NCBI RefSeq assembly: GCF_932526225.1 | Contig: NC_064039.1 | Span: forward strand, 8,321,001 to 8,385,000 | Length of the DNA: 64,000 bases | Direction: 5' to 3' | Source of the DNA: Nematostella vectensis | Lineage: Eukaryota; Cnidaria; Anthozoa; Actiniaria; Edwardsiidae | Shown: piece after piece, positions 26,301 to 37,100 of the stretch | Position numbering within the stretch: the first letter of the stretch is position 1 | Layout of the letters: each line of letters starts with the position of its first letter | The notes under the pieces: model-generated | Told to the model about the DNA's origin: nothing | Seen by the model: the letters and a program-made list of their open reading frames with translations, nothing else | Databases searched by the model: none | Program-made: the position numbers and the translations under genes

Positions 26301-27390
26301 CTTAGGTTTTACAGCTAGAAATCACTGACTTTTAAAGATAATCATTCGACCTAGATAACAAAAATACAATGGTTAAATTTGGGAGAAAACAATCGTTGTG
26401 AAGCCCTATAATCGGATGCTGTTGCCTATTATCAAGCATCCAAGCCCTATTATCAGGCAGCAGATTCCTTCGCAAAAAATAACAGGAAAATCATGCTTCA
26501 TTTTCAAAAAAAATACAGCAGGCAATGATTGTTGACAAAAATGTACTTTGCAAAAGTCATGATAGAATTTAGTTTGAGACTTTTTCTTTGCTGTAGCAAG
26601 CAATTCAAATGCATGACAAACTGCACAGCAAAATGTGCTTTCAATCGGTGTTTGCTTGGCTGTCCAATAATAGGGCACTGAGGCTAGGTACAAACATTTC
26701 AAGCTATCCTGAAGTGTCTAAAGAAACACCGACCAAATAGCAATGAACAACAAAATGGTGGATTCGCCGAGCGAATCAGTGAATCTTGTTTTTTTACAGC
26801 TTCTTTTCGTCCTTGCATATTCAAGTGAAGGGAAAATTTCAATCGCCAATTTGCAGTGCGTGAGAGTAAATTATTTCTAGTTTTGTGAAACAATAAACAC
26901 TTGTAAAAAGCTTCGGAATACATGTTTTCTGAAGGTTGTTTTTTCAACTCTATGGGTCATTTTTGGGCGTGTTTTCCTATTGTTTGAGTTAGGATTTTGT
27001 TCGAGTGTCCGATAATAGGGCACTGTCCGATAATAGGTACCACACTACCTTAATAACATCGGAAAGCACACATCAAGACTGATGACACGCTTAGAGAAAA
27101 ATCCTTGTCTAGTGATAAAAAACAGACGGCTTTATTTTACACTCTCTCATTTTCCATCAACAAATGCATTAACAAAAATACGCTACGAATGAATCGTACT
27201 CACAGGCCTGGCGGTCAGAAACACGGACATCCCACTCAGTGGTGAACTGGAAATACGCGTACACGTGTCCCGTATGTAGCGGCTTTATCAGCAGCTCCTC
27301 GTGAAAGGTCTCCTTTGCAGCATCGCAAATAGACGACATAAAGACCAAATACAGAGTCACTGCAACCAACACTTCAACAGAGGCCGCCAT
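20302..27390 (-). CDS. PIGT: PIG-T, GPI transamidase complex subunit
   Basis: Thirteen exons on the minus strand, all in phase: 27204-27390, 25398-25578, 24824-25052, 24631-24717, 24358-24442, 24197-24291, 23746-23845, 23205-23261, 22985-23023, 22148-22303, 21821-21986, 21124-21195, 20302-20683. The product is 611 aa, against 578 in human. Residues 1-24 are a hydrophobic signal peptide. Conserved stretches include [46 protein letters not shown] and [15 protein letters not shown]. In human PIG-T the Cys of FCASLNF is reported to link by disulfide to PIG-K, and it is present here. A transmembrane helix near residues 519-541 is followed by an unusually long polar tail of about 70 residues rich in K, E and T. 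The complex attaches GPI anchors to proteins in the ER. Exon 24197-24291 uses the acceptor at 24292 rather than a nearer TTTTAG, because only that keeps phase. Confidence 0.96.
20820..20955. mobile_element. MITE copy B2 (family GTACGCAGCT)
   Basis: Ends GTACGCAGCT and AGCTGCGTAC form a terminal inverted repeat. The 136-bp body matches 15981-16111. It lies in the last PIGT intron. Confidence 0.85.
21196..21520 (-). repeat. 27-bp minisatellite abutting PIGT exon 12 acceptor
   Basis: About twelve units of ACAACAAGCTGGAATGAAAT plus ACCTATC (plus strand). Read in the sense of PIGT, each unit gives GATAG|GTATTT and CATTCCAG, which resemble donor and acceptor sites. The last decayed unit runs into the true acceptor ending at 21196, next to exon 21124-21195. 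Confidence 0.85.
21738..21868 (-). repeat. Two-copy duplication of PIGT exon 11 donor junction
   Basis: The last ~45 bp of exon 11 plus its donor (CTTCTATATCAC|GTGAGT at 21821) recur 76 bp further into the intron (CTTCTATATCAC|GTGATT at 21745). The intronic copy no longer encodes the family sequence upstream, so the exon-proximal site is taken as real. Confidence 0.85.
22668..22838. mobile_element. hAT-like MITE, ends CAGGGGCGTAGCCAGG
   Basis: Left end CAGGGGCGTAGCCAGG, right end CCTGGCTACACCGCTACAG. This inverted-repeat type is common in hAT-derived MITEs of animals. About 171 bp, no ORF, in a PIGT intron. An 8-bp target duplication was not evident. Confidence 0.75.
25838..26066. mobile_element. 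hAT-like MITE, ends CAGTCCCATACCCAGG
   Basis: The inverted termini CAGTCCCATACCCAGG and CCTGGGTATGGGCCTG enclose about 200 bp with a long G-tract. It lies in PIGT intron 1. Confidence 0.75.
26227..27052. mobile_element. 826-bp non-autonomous DNA element, PIGT intron 1
   Basis: The left end AAGGTCATGGTACCTATTAT and inverted right end AAGGTAGTGTGGTACCTATT (minus strand) each continue into ATTATCGGACA-type repeats. Internal CCTATTATC and GATAATAGG words recur near 26430 and 26660. No transposase was recognised. The longest internal frame (minus, about 98 codons) has no family resemblance I can name. Confidence 0.75.
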
Positions 27391-28460
27391 CTTGGATTAT
27401 TTCCGCCAGGGGGACTGGGCGCTACATTATACGTTTAGCCTAGCCTTCTTGGAGGGGGTTAGAGGGGGGGGGGGGGGAGGGGGCGGAGAGGGTCATTTGG
27501 GCAAGAATGGTATATAGTTGGGGTTGATTAGTTGAACATAGTTTTTGTTCCAAATTTTGAATCCTACATAAAAGATGGTTGGTATTGAAACAAGATTATT
27601 TACCTCCACGCCAGGTGGTTTCAAAACTGGCCGTGCGGTCTGGCAAATTTACTAGACAACCCTCGGTTGATTTATTGATTGATTTATGTATTTTTTTTCT
27701 AGGGTAAAACGGAAGTCACATTCAAGTGTATGACGAGTGTAACAGGCCTTCCAAGCTACCCAAATCGCGCAAATGGACCGATATCCCAATAAAGATCGAT
27801 CTAAAGCGGGCTGTGCGTGGCGCGTAACAAGATAGTGCTGGGAAAATGGTTGTTGCCTTCCTAAATGCGAGGGTGCCTCAGGTTTCTTTGTATGCTTAGT
27901 TTGCTAGATAGCGGTGTTGGGACCGAAAATCTCCAGCCTGCCCTTAAAGCTTAAGCTGCCATACGATGATTCAGAGCGCAGGTATGGTCCAATTTTAAAA
28001 AAAATATAACAATAAACATAAATAGACAGTAATGCATCTTCAACTTATCAATTATTCGTTAGCCATTTTAAACAAGCTAACATAAAAGTACTATAACCTG
28101 ACCAAAGGCCTTTGAATTTCGACTTTTTCAAGCATCTTAGGCCGAGCTATATCACACCAAGCTATTGATCGCGTGTGACCAAATCCATTTAAGCCATTTA
28201 CCGGTGATTCTTCTTTGTCTTCCCGGACCTCTCATGAAGTAACATTTAGTAGAATTTTCTTTTTTACCCTTCAAACACGGGCGATAGGATAGTATAAGAA
28301 GTATGCCCTGGTCATTGTTTAGATTTGGCTACGGTTTAAGCCTGGGACATTATCTTGAAATACATTTGTAGTGAGGTTAAACTGCTTTGTCCAAAAACTA
28401 AACATAACATCACTATTTTTGGTTGTCCTTGTCCATCAGTGACGGTCACACATAGTTGTG
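27391..28460. other. Intergenic region between MIEAP-domain gene and PIGT
   Basis: Both neighbours are on the minus strand, so this holds the 3' UTR of the MIEAP-domain gene and the promoter of PIGT. A G-tract lies at about 27460-27485. No gene or element was recognised. Confidence 0.5.
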
Positions 28461-31400
28461 TCACGTGACTACGACACCTTTGTAATGCACTGTTTCGTTG
28501 TCTTTGTCCATGAGTGCCGGCCACACATAAAACTTGATATTGTCGGCCTCCATATCAGAGGTGTAGAATCTCGTATGCTTCTTTCCGGAGAAGACCGTGC
28601 TCTCGTACTCGATCACCATGGGCGGGGTCTGCACCGATAACCTCCACGCGACGTCCACACACTCTTCGATAAAAAGCTGAAGCTTCATGCAAACCTGCAG
28701 CTCAGGGAAGTCGTACAGGGTTTTCCACAACTGCGAGCTGACGTCCTGGGGAAGAAAGTGAGTCAGTTTGTTTAAATACCTCTAGTATAAAGTCATATCT
28801 CTGTGATTTTTTTCATTCAAAATTAAAGATAGTTATTATATTTAAAGATCCCTGGTCAGCCACACGTATGTTTTCATTCACCAGCACCCCCCTAATAAAT
28901 AAACAAACAAACAAATTGAATAAATGAACGAACGAGCGAGCGAGCGAGCGAGTGAGTGAGTGAGTGAGTGAGTGAGTGAGTGAGTGAGTGAGTGAGTGAG
29001 TGAGTGAGTGAGTGAGTGAGTGAGTGAGTGAGTGAGTGAGTGAGTAAGTGAGTGAGTGAGTGAGTGAGTGAGTGAGTGAGTGAGTGAGTGAGTGAATGAA
29101 TGAATAAATAAATTCCTCCGTCAAACGCTGATTAAGCGCCTGAAACGCTTTGAGGTCGCTTTGTCTCCTCGTGATGAGGTCTGGTGATATTGCTGTTGAG
29201 TAAGTAGAGTTACTAGGTGCAACACTAACCCGTTTGATGCCGTTAATGTTGAAATTACTTGCAGAGCTTCTGAAGTACGCTGATATCTGCTCGTTGATCT
29301 CCTCTGCTTGCTGGGACCGCCGCTCTTCAGGTATGTCCAGAATCTTCTTGACTCGGTGGACTTTGTCAGACAGTGCTCGCGTCACAGTACGAAAAGCTAC
29401 CTGTAAAAAAAGCACATGCCTTTTGTGTTAGCACAATGAAATTTCCATAAGCCCCGCAGATCTCACCCCTAAACCCCTAAACCCCCTCAGGCCATATATT
29501 AATATAATCGTGTAAGACGTATTGCAGCAAAAGGTGAATTATAGGTTTGTTTAAATGTTTAAAGGATAATATTGTAATGTATATAAACTATATATATACC
29601 ATAATATAAGAACTGTAATAGCTATAGGTATATAATAAAATACAATAATAAGTTAAGCGGTCCACGCCTCCTGGAGTAGTAACTCTCAGTGTACTCCCAG
29701 CGTCTCATAAATCGTCATAGTCGGATTCCTCTTTATGGCATGATGTAATCTTCAAAACGTGACGTAAACACCAATCTCCATAGCGTGATGTTATCATCCT
29801 GGCGTGACGTAATCAGTCTTTATAGCCAGGCAAATTATGTGTACAGTTCTGTGGCTATTCAGCATCTCCACATTCCTTGCAGCGCGAATAAACACAAGTT
29901 TGAACACTTAATTTTCGTCCTCGCTGCCCTTATTGAATAGAGAGGATTTTAAGCTACATCAAACCGAATTCTTGGTCTCTTCTTTGAAAAGCGTTTAAAT
30001 CACCGCTACGAAGCTACAATGCAGGACTAAACTAATTGTCGCGTCCCTAAAAAAGGCGGATTTATCGATATCTACCGTTAGTCAAACTAGCTTTCTTTCC
30101 AAGACAATGTCATTGAAACCCCCCTTCCCCCCCCCTTCAATGTTAGATGTAACCGTGCTCAAATTCTGAGAAAGACAGCCTGAGTTAAACAACATTGTTC
30201 TGGGAGGGAGGGGAAAGCGCGAGAGGGAATGGATTACGTTAAACAACCTATGCAGTAAAAAATAATAAATAAAAAAGCGAAAGCAGTTTTTGCATCATTG
30301 TAGTCTTAAAAAACTCACCACAACGACAGAAAAAAGAAGCTTGGCCTTGATGTCCGTGCTGTCCTCAAGTCGATCAAAAACTTCAAGCTCCTCCACTCCA
30401 TCCAGCGCCTCAACACGAGTCTGCGTATACAGGTTATCGTAAGCCTCTACGAGCTTGGTCGGACGGTAATCAGCTTCCGACAAGTCCTCGAACTTGCCAC
30501 CTTTACGAAGCTGCCGCTGAGCCTGATCAGCAAGTCTGAAAAGGACATCGTGAGTATGATAAGTTCTATCAGATGGAAACTTTTCACGCTTTACAGAACT
30601 GATCACTCGAGTCAACTAAACAAAAGCCAACTAGTCACTTATATTCTAGGCGCAGCATAGGTGAAGCATTATTTTACACGTTCGCTTACCTCTCTTTCAT
30701 TTGCTGCTCCCGTTCATTCATTTGTTGGATGGTCTCTTGTGCTTTTTGCAGCTCTTTTTCCTTCATTTCCAGTTCCTTCCTGGTCCGTACCAGCTCCTCC
30801 ACACTCGCTCGCTTTGACATCTTCCTGGCGCGGCTCCTCTTGCGGTCCTTCGGCGCAAGGCTGGTTCCGCCTTCTGAGTCTGTGGAACTTAGTGCTGAAC
30901 TGATGCCGTCAAGATCTGCAAAAAGTCACACGTGACGCCATCAACACATGCTTACTACGTCATTCACATCACACGTGACGTTATCAACCCAACGCACGTC
31001 ATTCACATGACATTTGGCGTCATCAAGCTAAACACACACGTGACGTCATCAACATTTACAAACACCAGTGGCGTCTAACAAGCATGACGTCATCAACTCT
31101 TACACACATGAAGTCATCAATCCTTACAAACATGACGTCATCAACTCTTAAACATAAGACGTCATCAACCCTTGCACACGTTTTCATAATCAATTCAGAT
31201 AGTCGTCGACTTTCCCTTACGCCGTGTTTTGATTCACTCTTGCACGTGTAATGAAATCATTAAGCCAAATGACATATTGCCCTTACACGCGCGTCGTAAC
31301 GCCATTTTACAATTTTGACGTCACCGACCCTTACCTACGTCATCGCCAAGCTGCGTGACCGTCTCGAACACGTCTGTGTCACTGGCAGCATCATCCAGTC

Positions 31401-32937
31401 CGTCCAGGGATCCCTCCGTCAGCGAGATGCTGATGGTCTCGTACCTGGGCTTGGGTGGGATGCTCCTCTCCTCCCCCCCTGAGTAAGACCCGTTCTCAGA
31501 CTCGCTGAGCAGCTGGTAGACCATCCCGTACGCGCTGTGGAATCGCTCCAGCAGCGCTATAACTGTGTCCTCGTCATGTACGCAGCCGAAATCTTTCTTC
31601 AGATGGTTAACTATTTGGAGTACCTGGAGTGTTTTAAAGTATTTTTTGATCGTATGCAGTATGCGGTTTGATCGAAAGGGGTACTACTTTAAGTTTGATA
31701 ATATCAATGACAATCAGATTCCCGGAGTTGAGTTTATGGAGCCTCTTTCTCATACCGCAACCCCCCTTACCACTACCGCGACACCCTTTACCCCTACCAC
31801 CTATCCCTTAACCTTAAAGTGACCCCCTTCACCCCTACCGCACCCCTATTACCCCTGTCGCGACATCCCTAATCACTACCACAACCAAACTTACCCCCTT
31901 ACAACTAACGCGACACCCTTTACCGCCACAGCGGCCTTCTTACTGCTAATCTGACTTACTTCTTTATCGTGTTTGACGCGCGACTCCAGCTTGCCCGCTA
32001 AGAGCGTGACAGAAACCTGTCCCCTTGCGCCTTTATCTACTGCGTTTAGCACGGATTGGTTGAAGAAGAGACGATCCTCTATGGTCTTGCGTGTAAGAAG
32101 ACGCATATGCTCCGCTGTTCGCTCCTCGAGTTCTTCCTTATTAGCTCCGGCGTGAGCTACATCGATATTTTGATGTGATACCCTCTGTAACACCTCGTTA
32201 AACCTGTGTAAAGCGACCTTATAGTGCGCAGTCGCACGCTCCATCTCTATCCTTAAGGCTTCGTGAAGCTTAAGACAGTACTTAGATGCGGATCGACTGA
32301 CTATTTCTACTAACGTATGCTCAGCAAAACCCTCTAGTACCCTTGCGAATTGTTTTACTCTTAATAGCAGCCTCTCTTTCAGACGCTCGTCATTTTGCAA
32401 GCATATCGCAAATATTGTTTTGATGTGTTCGCGTGATCGCGCGCTCGAGAAGGTTTGATCATTAAATTTGAGGAGTTCAGAAAAATACCGCACGAGATAG
32501 TGAATGAAGTCGTCCCCTCGTAAAATCCCTACTGGGAAGCGATCCCCGCAGTCAGAGCTTATTTTCTGGTACACTGCTGCCACAACACCTAAACTGCTGG
32601 GAACATCCTGATAAAGGCGGTCGATGGAAAGCTTGTTTAGAATCAGCACCAAAACATCTCCTGGTATTTGTTTGACAATACTCTTCAAATCATCGTACTC
32701 TCGACGGTCTATTCTCAGGTTAATTTTACCGATGACTTTCAGGACTAGCAGTCGTCCATCGGCGAGGCGGTCTTCCTCTGTCTGACTCGTCATTGCGTCG
32801 AAACTTCGTCTCGGACTGTCGCAATGATGGTCAGCGTGTCCCGGCACAGGGATCGAACACGAACGACTAGAGCGGCCTGTTCGTGGCGATAGACCTCCCT
32901 CCGCTACACCCGACTGCGCCTCGGACATCATGGACAC
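28461..32937 (-). CDS. MIEAP C-terminal-domain protein (SPATA18-like)
   Basis: Six exons, minus strand: 31960-32937, 31335-31623, 30690-30915, 30319-30535, 29230-29400, 28461-28745. The product is 721 aa in continuous phase. Residues 1-326 (one exon) start with a polar Ser-rich tail, then a helical region I do not recognise. Exon 2 is acidic. Exon 3 encodes a coiled coil (about residues 450-497, KELEMKEKELQKAQETIQ). The last three exons match the MIEAP C-terminal domain as I remember it: LWKTLYDFPELQ, ECVDVAWRLSVQTPPM, FYTSDMEADNIKFYVWPAL and a terminal KGVVVT. Human MIEAP (SPATA18) takes part in mitochondrial quality control, but its N-terminus differs, so function should not be transferred. 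For exon 5 I chose the donor CGG|GTTAGT. Without it the frame runs on into a tetranucleotide repeat. Confidence 0.85.
28929..29110. repeat. (GAGT)n microsatellite
   Basis: About 40 tandem tetranucleotides, mainly GAGT with GAGC and GAAT at the edges, in the last intron of the MIEAP-domain gene, 120 bp from exon 29230-29400. In gene sense it is CTCA and remains open in frame, so a gene finder could read it as a run of THSL residues. Confidence 0.95.
30944..31345 (-). repeat. Degenerate array of MIEAP-domain gene exon 2 donor
   Basis: About ten units of 25-40 bp contain ACGTCATCAAC and CTTAC. In gene sense they read GATGACGT...GTAAG, the same order as the true exon 2 end GATGACGTAG|GTAAGG at 31335. 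Clear copies lie near 31080-31175, and weaker ones reach 30945, close to the next exon. Confidence 0.6.
31750..31930. repeat. Degenerate ~20-bp CCCTTTACCCCTACCGCGAC repeat
   Basis: About eight imperfect units in intron 1 of the MIEAP-domain gene, ending some 30 bp from the exon 1 donor at 31960. No copy of the exon edge is visible in the unit. Confidence 0.7.
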
Positions 32938-34199
32938 CTTTTCTGTCGTTCAATTGTGCTTTTGAAATCCGTGTAATTGTCTCGGCCTATTACACAGAAG
33001 AAATTGTTTCATTAGCAACTCATCGTCGCCTTGAAAGCGTATGCAAAGCGGCTCCGTGTAAGGTCGAGTCATTTCTTTCGCGCACACAAAAAGACAAACA
33101 CATCTCAAGTCTATGATTGGAGGTAGCTGGTCTTTGTTTTACGTCGCCTGATATTCCCATTCAAATTGTTGTACACTAAACCAATAACTCTGAATATTAA
33201 TGAATGTTGACATCTTGTTGCTGCATATTTTGTAAGCCATAGAAACCATTTCAGTGACACACTCGCGTCAAACTCAATCTAATAGAAATTCGTTTCGTTG
33301 CGGTTAAGTACTTTGTTGTTAACTTGTATCCATCTATACAAAGCACTAGTTTTGAATTTGAAGTTATTTTTTCATATGAGGTAAATTTACTTGTTCGATT
33401 ATATGTAGGCTGTTATTTTTCGTTATACAGAATTCAACAACTATTGCTTCCGTTTCGGTATGCGTTTCTTGTAATCAGTTAGTCCCCAAGCTGTCAATGA
33501 TCCAACTTTTGAGTGAATTTTCTTATAACAGGTTTTTAAAAATAGATGCTATTAGCTTTCGAACATTGTATGAAGTATTACTTTAAACTTGAAATCAGAA
33601 TAAAATCTTATCGTTATTTGCTTTCGTTCTTCGGCAAAAGCAAACTGCGAGTGCGGGCGCTTGTTTAGACTATTTGGTTATTGACGCTTTCAAAAATAAC
33701 AAAAGGCAAGTGTCAATAAAAGGGTATCATTTATTGCATTCCGATTAAAAAGAGCGGAGTGATTTGCATTCAAAGCAATCTAGCTTGCTACTGGGTCATC
33801 TTTGTCAGCATTCAAGCAACTTGAACAGCTTTGGAGTGGTTTCTACGGAACTCAAATTCCAGAGACATCAAGGTATTCCCCCTTATTTAGTACCAAAACA
33901 AGTACAAAAGCAGGCAAGGCGGTAATTTGTTGTAGGAGTCTTTATAGAGGTGTTTGGGGTACAACAGTGAAGTCAATCTTGCATGCAAAAAGCGTAAGCG
34001 AAGATGTGCTAGCATAAAAACATGACGCGCGCCGTAAATGGGTTCTCCTTGCGAACTAAATGGCGATGCTTACTTCATCATTGCTAATGTTTTGCTATCG
34101 TTACAACATGTTGACGATAACCACGCCATAACAAGTGCCAATAGATTATAGAATACCATTAATGACATCGCCTATTACATTGCCTATCAGGAATAAGAA
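32938..34199. promoter_or_regulatory. Divergent promoter region, MIEAP-domain gene / HSPA12
   Basis: The 1.26 kb between the divergent start codons must carry both promoters and 5' UTRs. The sequence is AT-rich with no recognised element or ORF of interest. Assignment is by layout only. Confidence 0.45.
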
Positions 34200-37100
34200 A
34201 TGGACCCGGGGTTTCGAGGTTCGCCACGTGTCAAAGAAGAACATTCAGACGGTGAGCTGAACGCGTCCCTGACAGACCAAGAGCTGCGGGACATTCGTCA
34301 AGAACTTGGCCTTACTGATATTGACCCATCGGCTAATCTATTCTCATCCGGCTCTCTCTCTAATCACGTCCCAACACCGTTTGATATCCCGCTCAGTGAC
34401 GAAGAGAAAAAATTGCTCGAGGAATGCACCGTGGGTAATAGGCATCAGTTCTCTGCCGGCGCGCACACCGCTCGCTCGGCCTCTCTCGCTGAGGTAGCCG
34501 ACACGCTGATTAAAGACCTTGCACAGCTTGATACTCACAGTGACGATAACAATAACTACGACTCGAGCTCGGCTGAAGGGGAGACATACTCGTACGAGGC
34601 TAGGGAACGGGTGGATTCCACGCGTAGCCACTGCGATAGTCACTCCAGTGAAATCAGCTCGCTCTCCAACACAAGCACTGTTGACGGGGAGGACGCGATC
34701 GTCGAGGAAGACAGAGAGCCTAGTGTCTCTACCTCATGTTTAGTGAAATCAGAAAGTGCGTCTCCTAAAAGCAGCCGAAGTGATCTAACGATGCCTGGAG
34801 ATGGTCCAAGAGTGTCTACAAGCACAAGGATGGAGTCTGTGGTAGAAAATGTTGAGGGAATCCGCACCAGTTCTAGCAACTCCCCCGCATCTAGTGACTC
34901 TGGGCTCCCCAGGGACCCGTCCCTAGCACGCGACGCCGTGCTGTCGGGAGACTCGGGATTTCACTTCCACCAGCACAAGTACTTCGTAGTGGTGGCTATT
35001 GACTTTGGCACCACGTTTAGCGGGTACGCATTCGCGTTCACTAGTAATCCCGAGAGTATTCAAATGATGAGAAGGTGGGAGGGAGGGGACCCTGGGGTGT
35101 CGAACCAGAAGACACCCACCACCCTTCTTCTCAGACCCGACGGCTCTTTTCACTCGTTCGGATTCGGCGCGAGGGATTTCTACCACGACCTGGAGCCAGA
35201 TGAGTCGCGCAAGTGGCTTTACTTTGAGAAGTTCAAGATGGCGCTTCACACGCAAAGGGTAGGTAAGGGGCGGACTTGACCTCGTACCTCTATCTGTCGA
35301 TCACACGCATAGCATAGAAGGCTTCGTGTCTCGATCACAAGCAGTACATATGTTGGGGAAGGGGTGGGGAGATAAAAAAGACTTCGTGCCTTGATCTGTC
35401 GATCATATGCATAATATATCAAATTTGTGTCTCGCACACGCAGAAGGTAGATGGGGGAGGCGCAGGGGATATAGCAGACTTCGTGTCTCGATCAAACGCA
35501 GAAATTAAGGTGGGGAAAGCGCGGGGGATACAGCAGACTTTGCGTCTTGTTCAGTGACAGGTTTACTCCATTTCAGTGAGAAAACAAAGCGGCCACTTTT
35601 GCGCTCATTATTGTGGCGAGTGGTGAGAACATAGTCTGTACCCAATAAGTAACAGTCGGTATCCCTTGATCTGGCGAATTAAATATCCCAAAAAGCGGGT
35701 AAACCCTTTAAGTACCAAGAGTATGTAATGCTTGTTTAATGTCGCTACTCTTACTTGATATAAAGTAAATATTTCCCTTTAGAATATTGTTTTCTATCGC
35801 GAAAAACACATGATCAAAAGTTTGCTTTATTAGACATGTCTTAAGAACGCAATTATGGGCTGAAAGTGTGATATATTAGTTTCGTTCATTAACAAATCAT
35901 TATACCTAGGTTATTATTGCTAGCAAACATTTCAAGAGTAATTATTTGTTAAGTGATATTGCTAAGCTAATTGCTAAATAGTTTGTTTTTCTGAGTTTAG
36001 AGGGGGATCCAATGGGTAAAGGCTGGTTTCCGTGCGCAGCTCGATTGACCCGATTGAAAGATTCTGTGTACAATTCTATACACAAACCCTACCTATGTTT
36101 CTCTGAACATCGAAAGAGTGTTAATCGCCCTTAAAATGTGTAAGATATTTGAACCATTTCTGGGCCGATTATTCGAAAGCCATTCGATCGATCCGCGCCT
36201 TTTGATATGTTCTTATTTCTATCACCGACTCTTACACCACTGACCCGTTATGCATGAATGGTCGTTTGTTGTTATTTCTTTTTAAAGGATTTGCACAAGT
36301 CAGCCGAGATCAAGGCGGCCAATGGGAAATCCATCAAAGCGGTCACCGTATTTTCGCATGCACTCAAATTTTTCAAGGATCACGTGATCGAAGAGTTAAC
36401 CGACCAATCAGCAACACAGATACTTGAGGAGGATATCCAATGGGTGATTACGGTGCCCGCGATATGGAGAGCAGCGGCTAAACAGTTTATGCGCACTGCA
36501 GCTTATGAGGTAACCGTCTGACCCACAATCCCTCGCAATCCCCAGTTTTAAAACATTCAGTTGTTTGTATATGTAAGTGCTTATCACTCGCTCAAACTGT
36601 GAAAGCCAATGATATTGTTAGCTCTTCCCAGTAGTTCAGGGCAGCTAATCACCCTGCTCTTTCAAATAATCGACGGGAAGGACGAGGGGATATTATTGGA
36701 AGCGATATATAAAATAGTAGTGTACTACGATTAATGAGATGAAATCGATATGTGTCTAGCCTGTTGTTGTGATAGAACATTTGTCGGCCTAGCATAATAG
36801 AAGTATGTGAACTTTTTGAAAGAAAACTAGTTATACAAAATTGCGCCTAGTCGCGCAATTAACGCTGTCACACGACCATGCATTTTTTCAACAATGGACA
36901 CCTTTTTGCATCCTTGTTAGGATTAACAGCGAAATGAGACTTTCTTGGGGGTACAGGTACTGGTTTTATACTTCTTCGCTGTTACAAGACTGACGGCTTA
37001 TAAGGTGTGACCGGGCTTTCCGGCCGTATTGACGGATTGTTCTTTTGGATAACCGACACTTGACATCCAGAAAAAGCTTTTAGCTTCGTTTTGATAAGGG

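Noticed and set aside
26406-26947. Two minus-strand frames of about 98 and 82 codons inside the 826-bp element
   Set aside because: No transposase motif, no splice support. Probably chance frames in non-coding element sequence.
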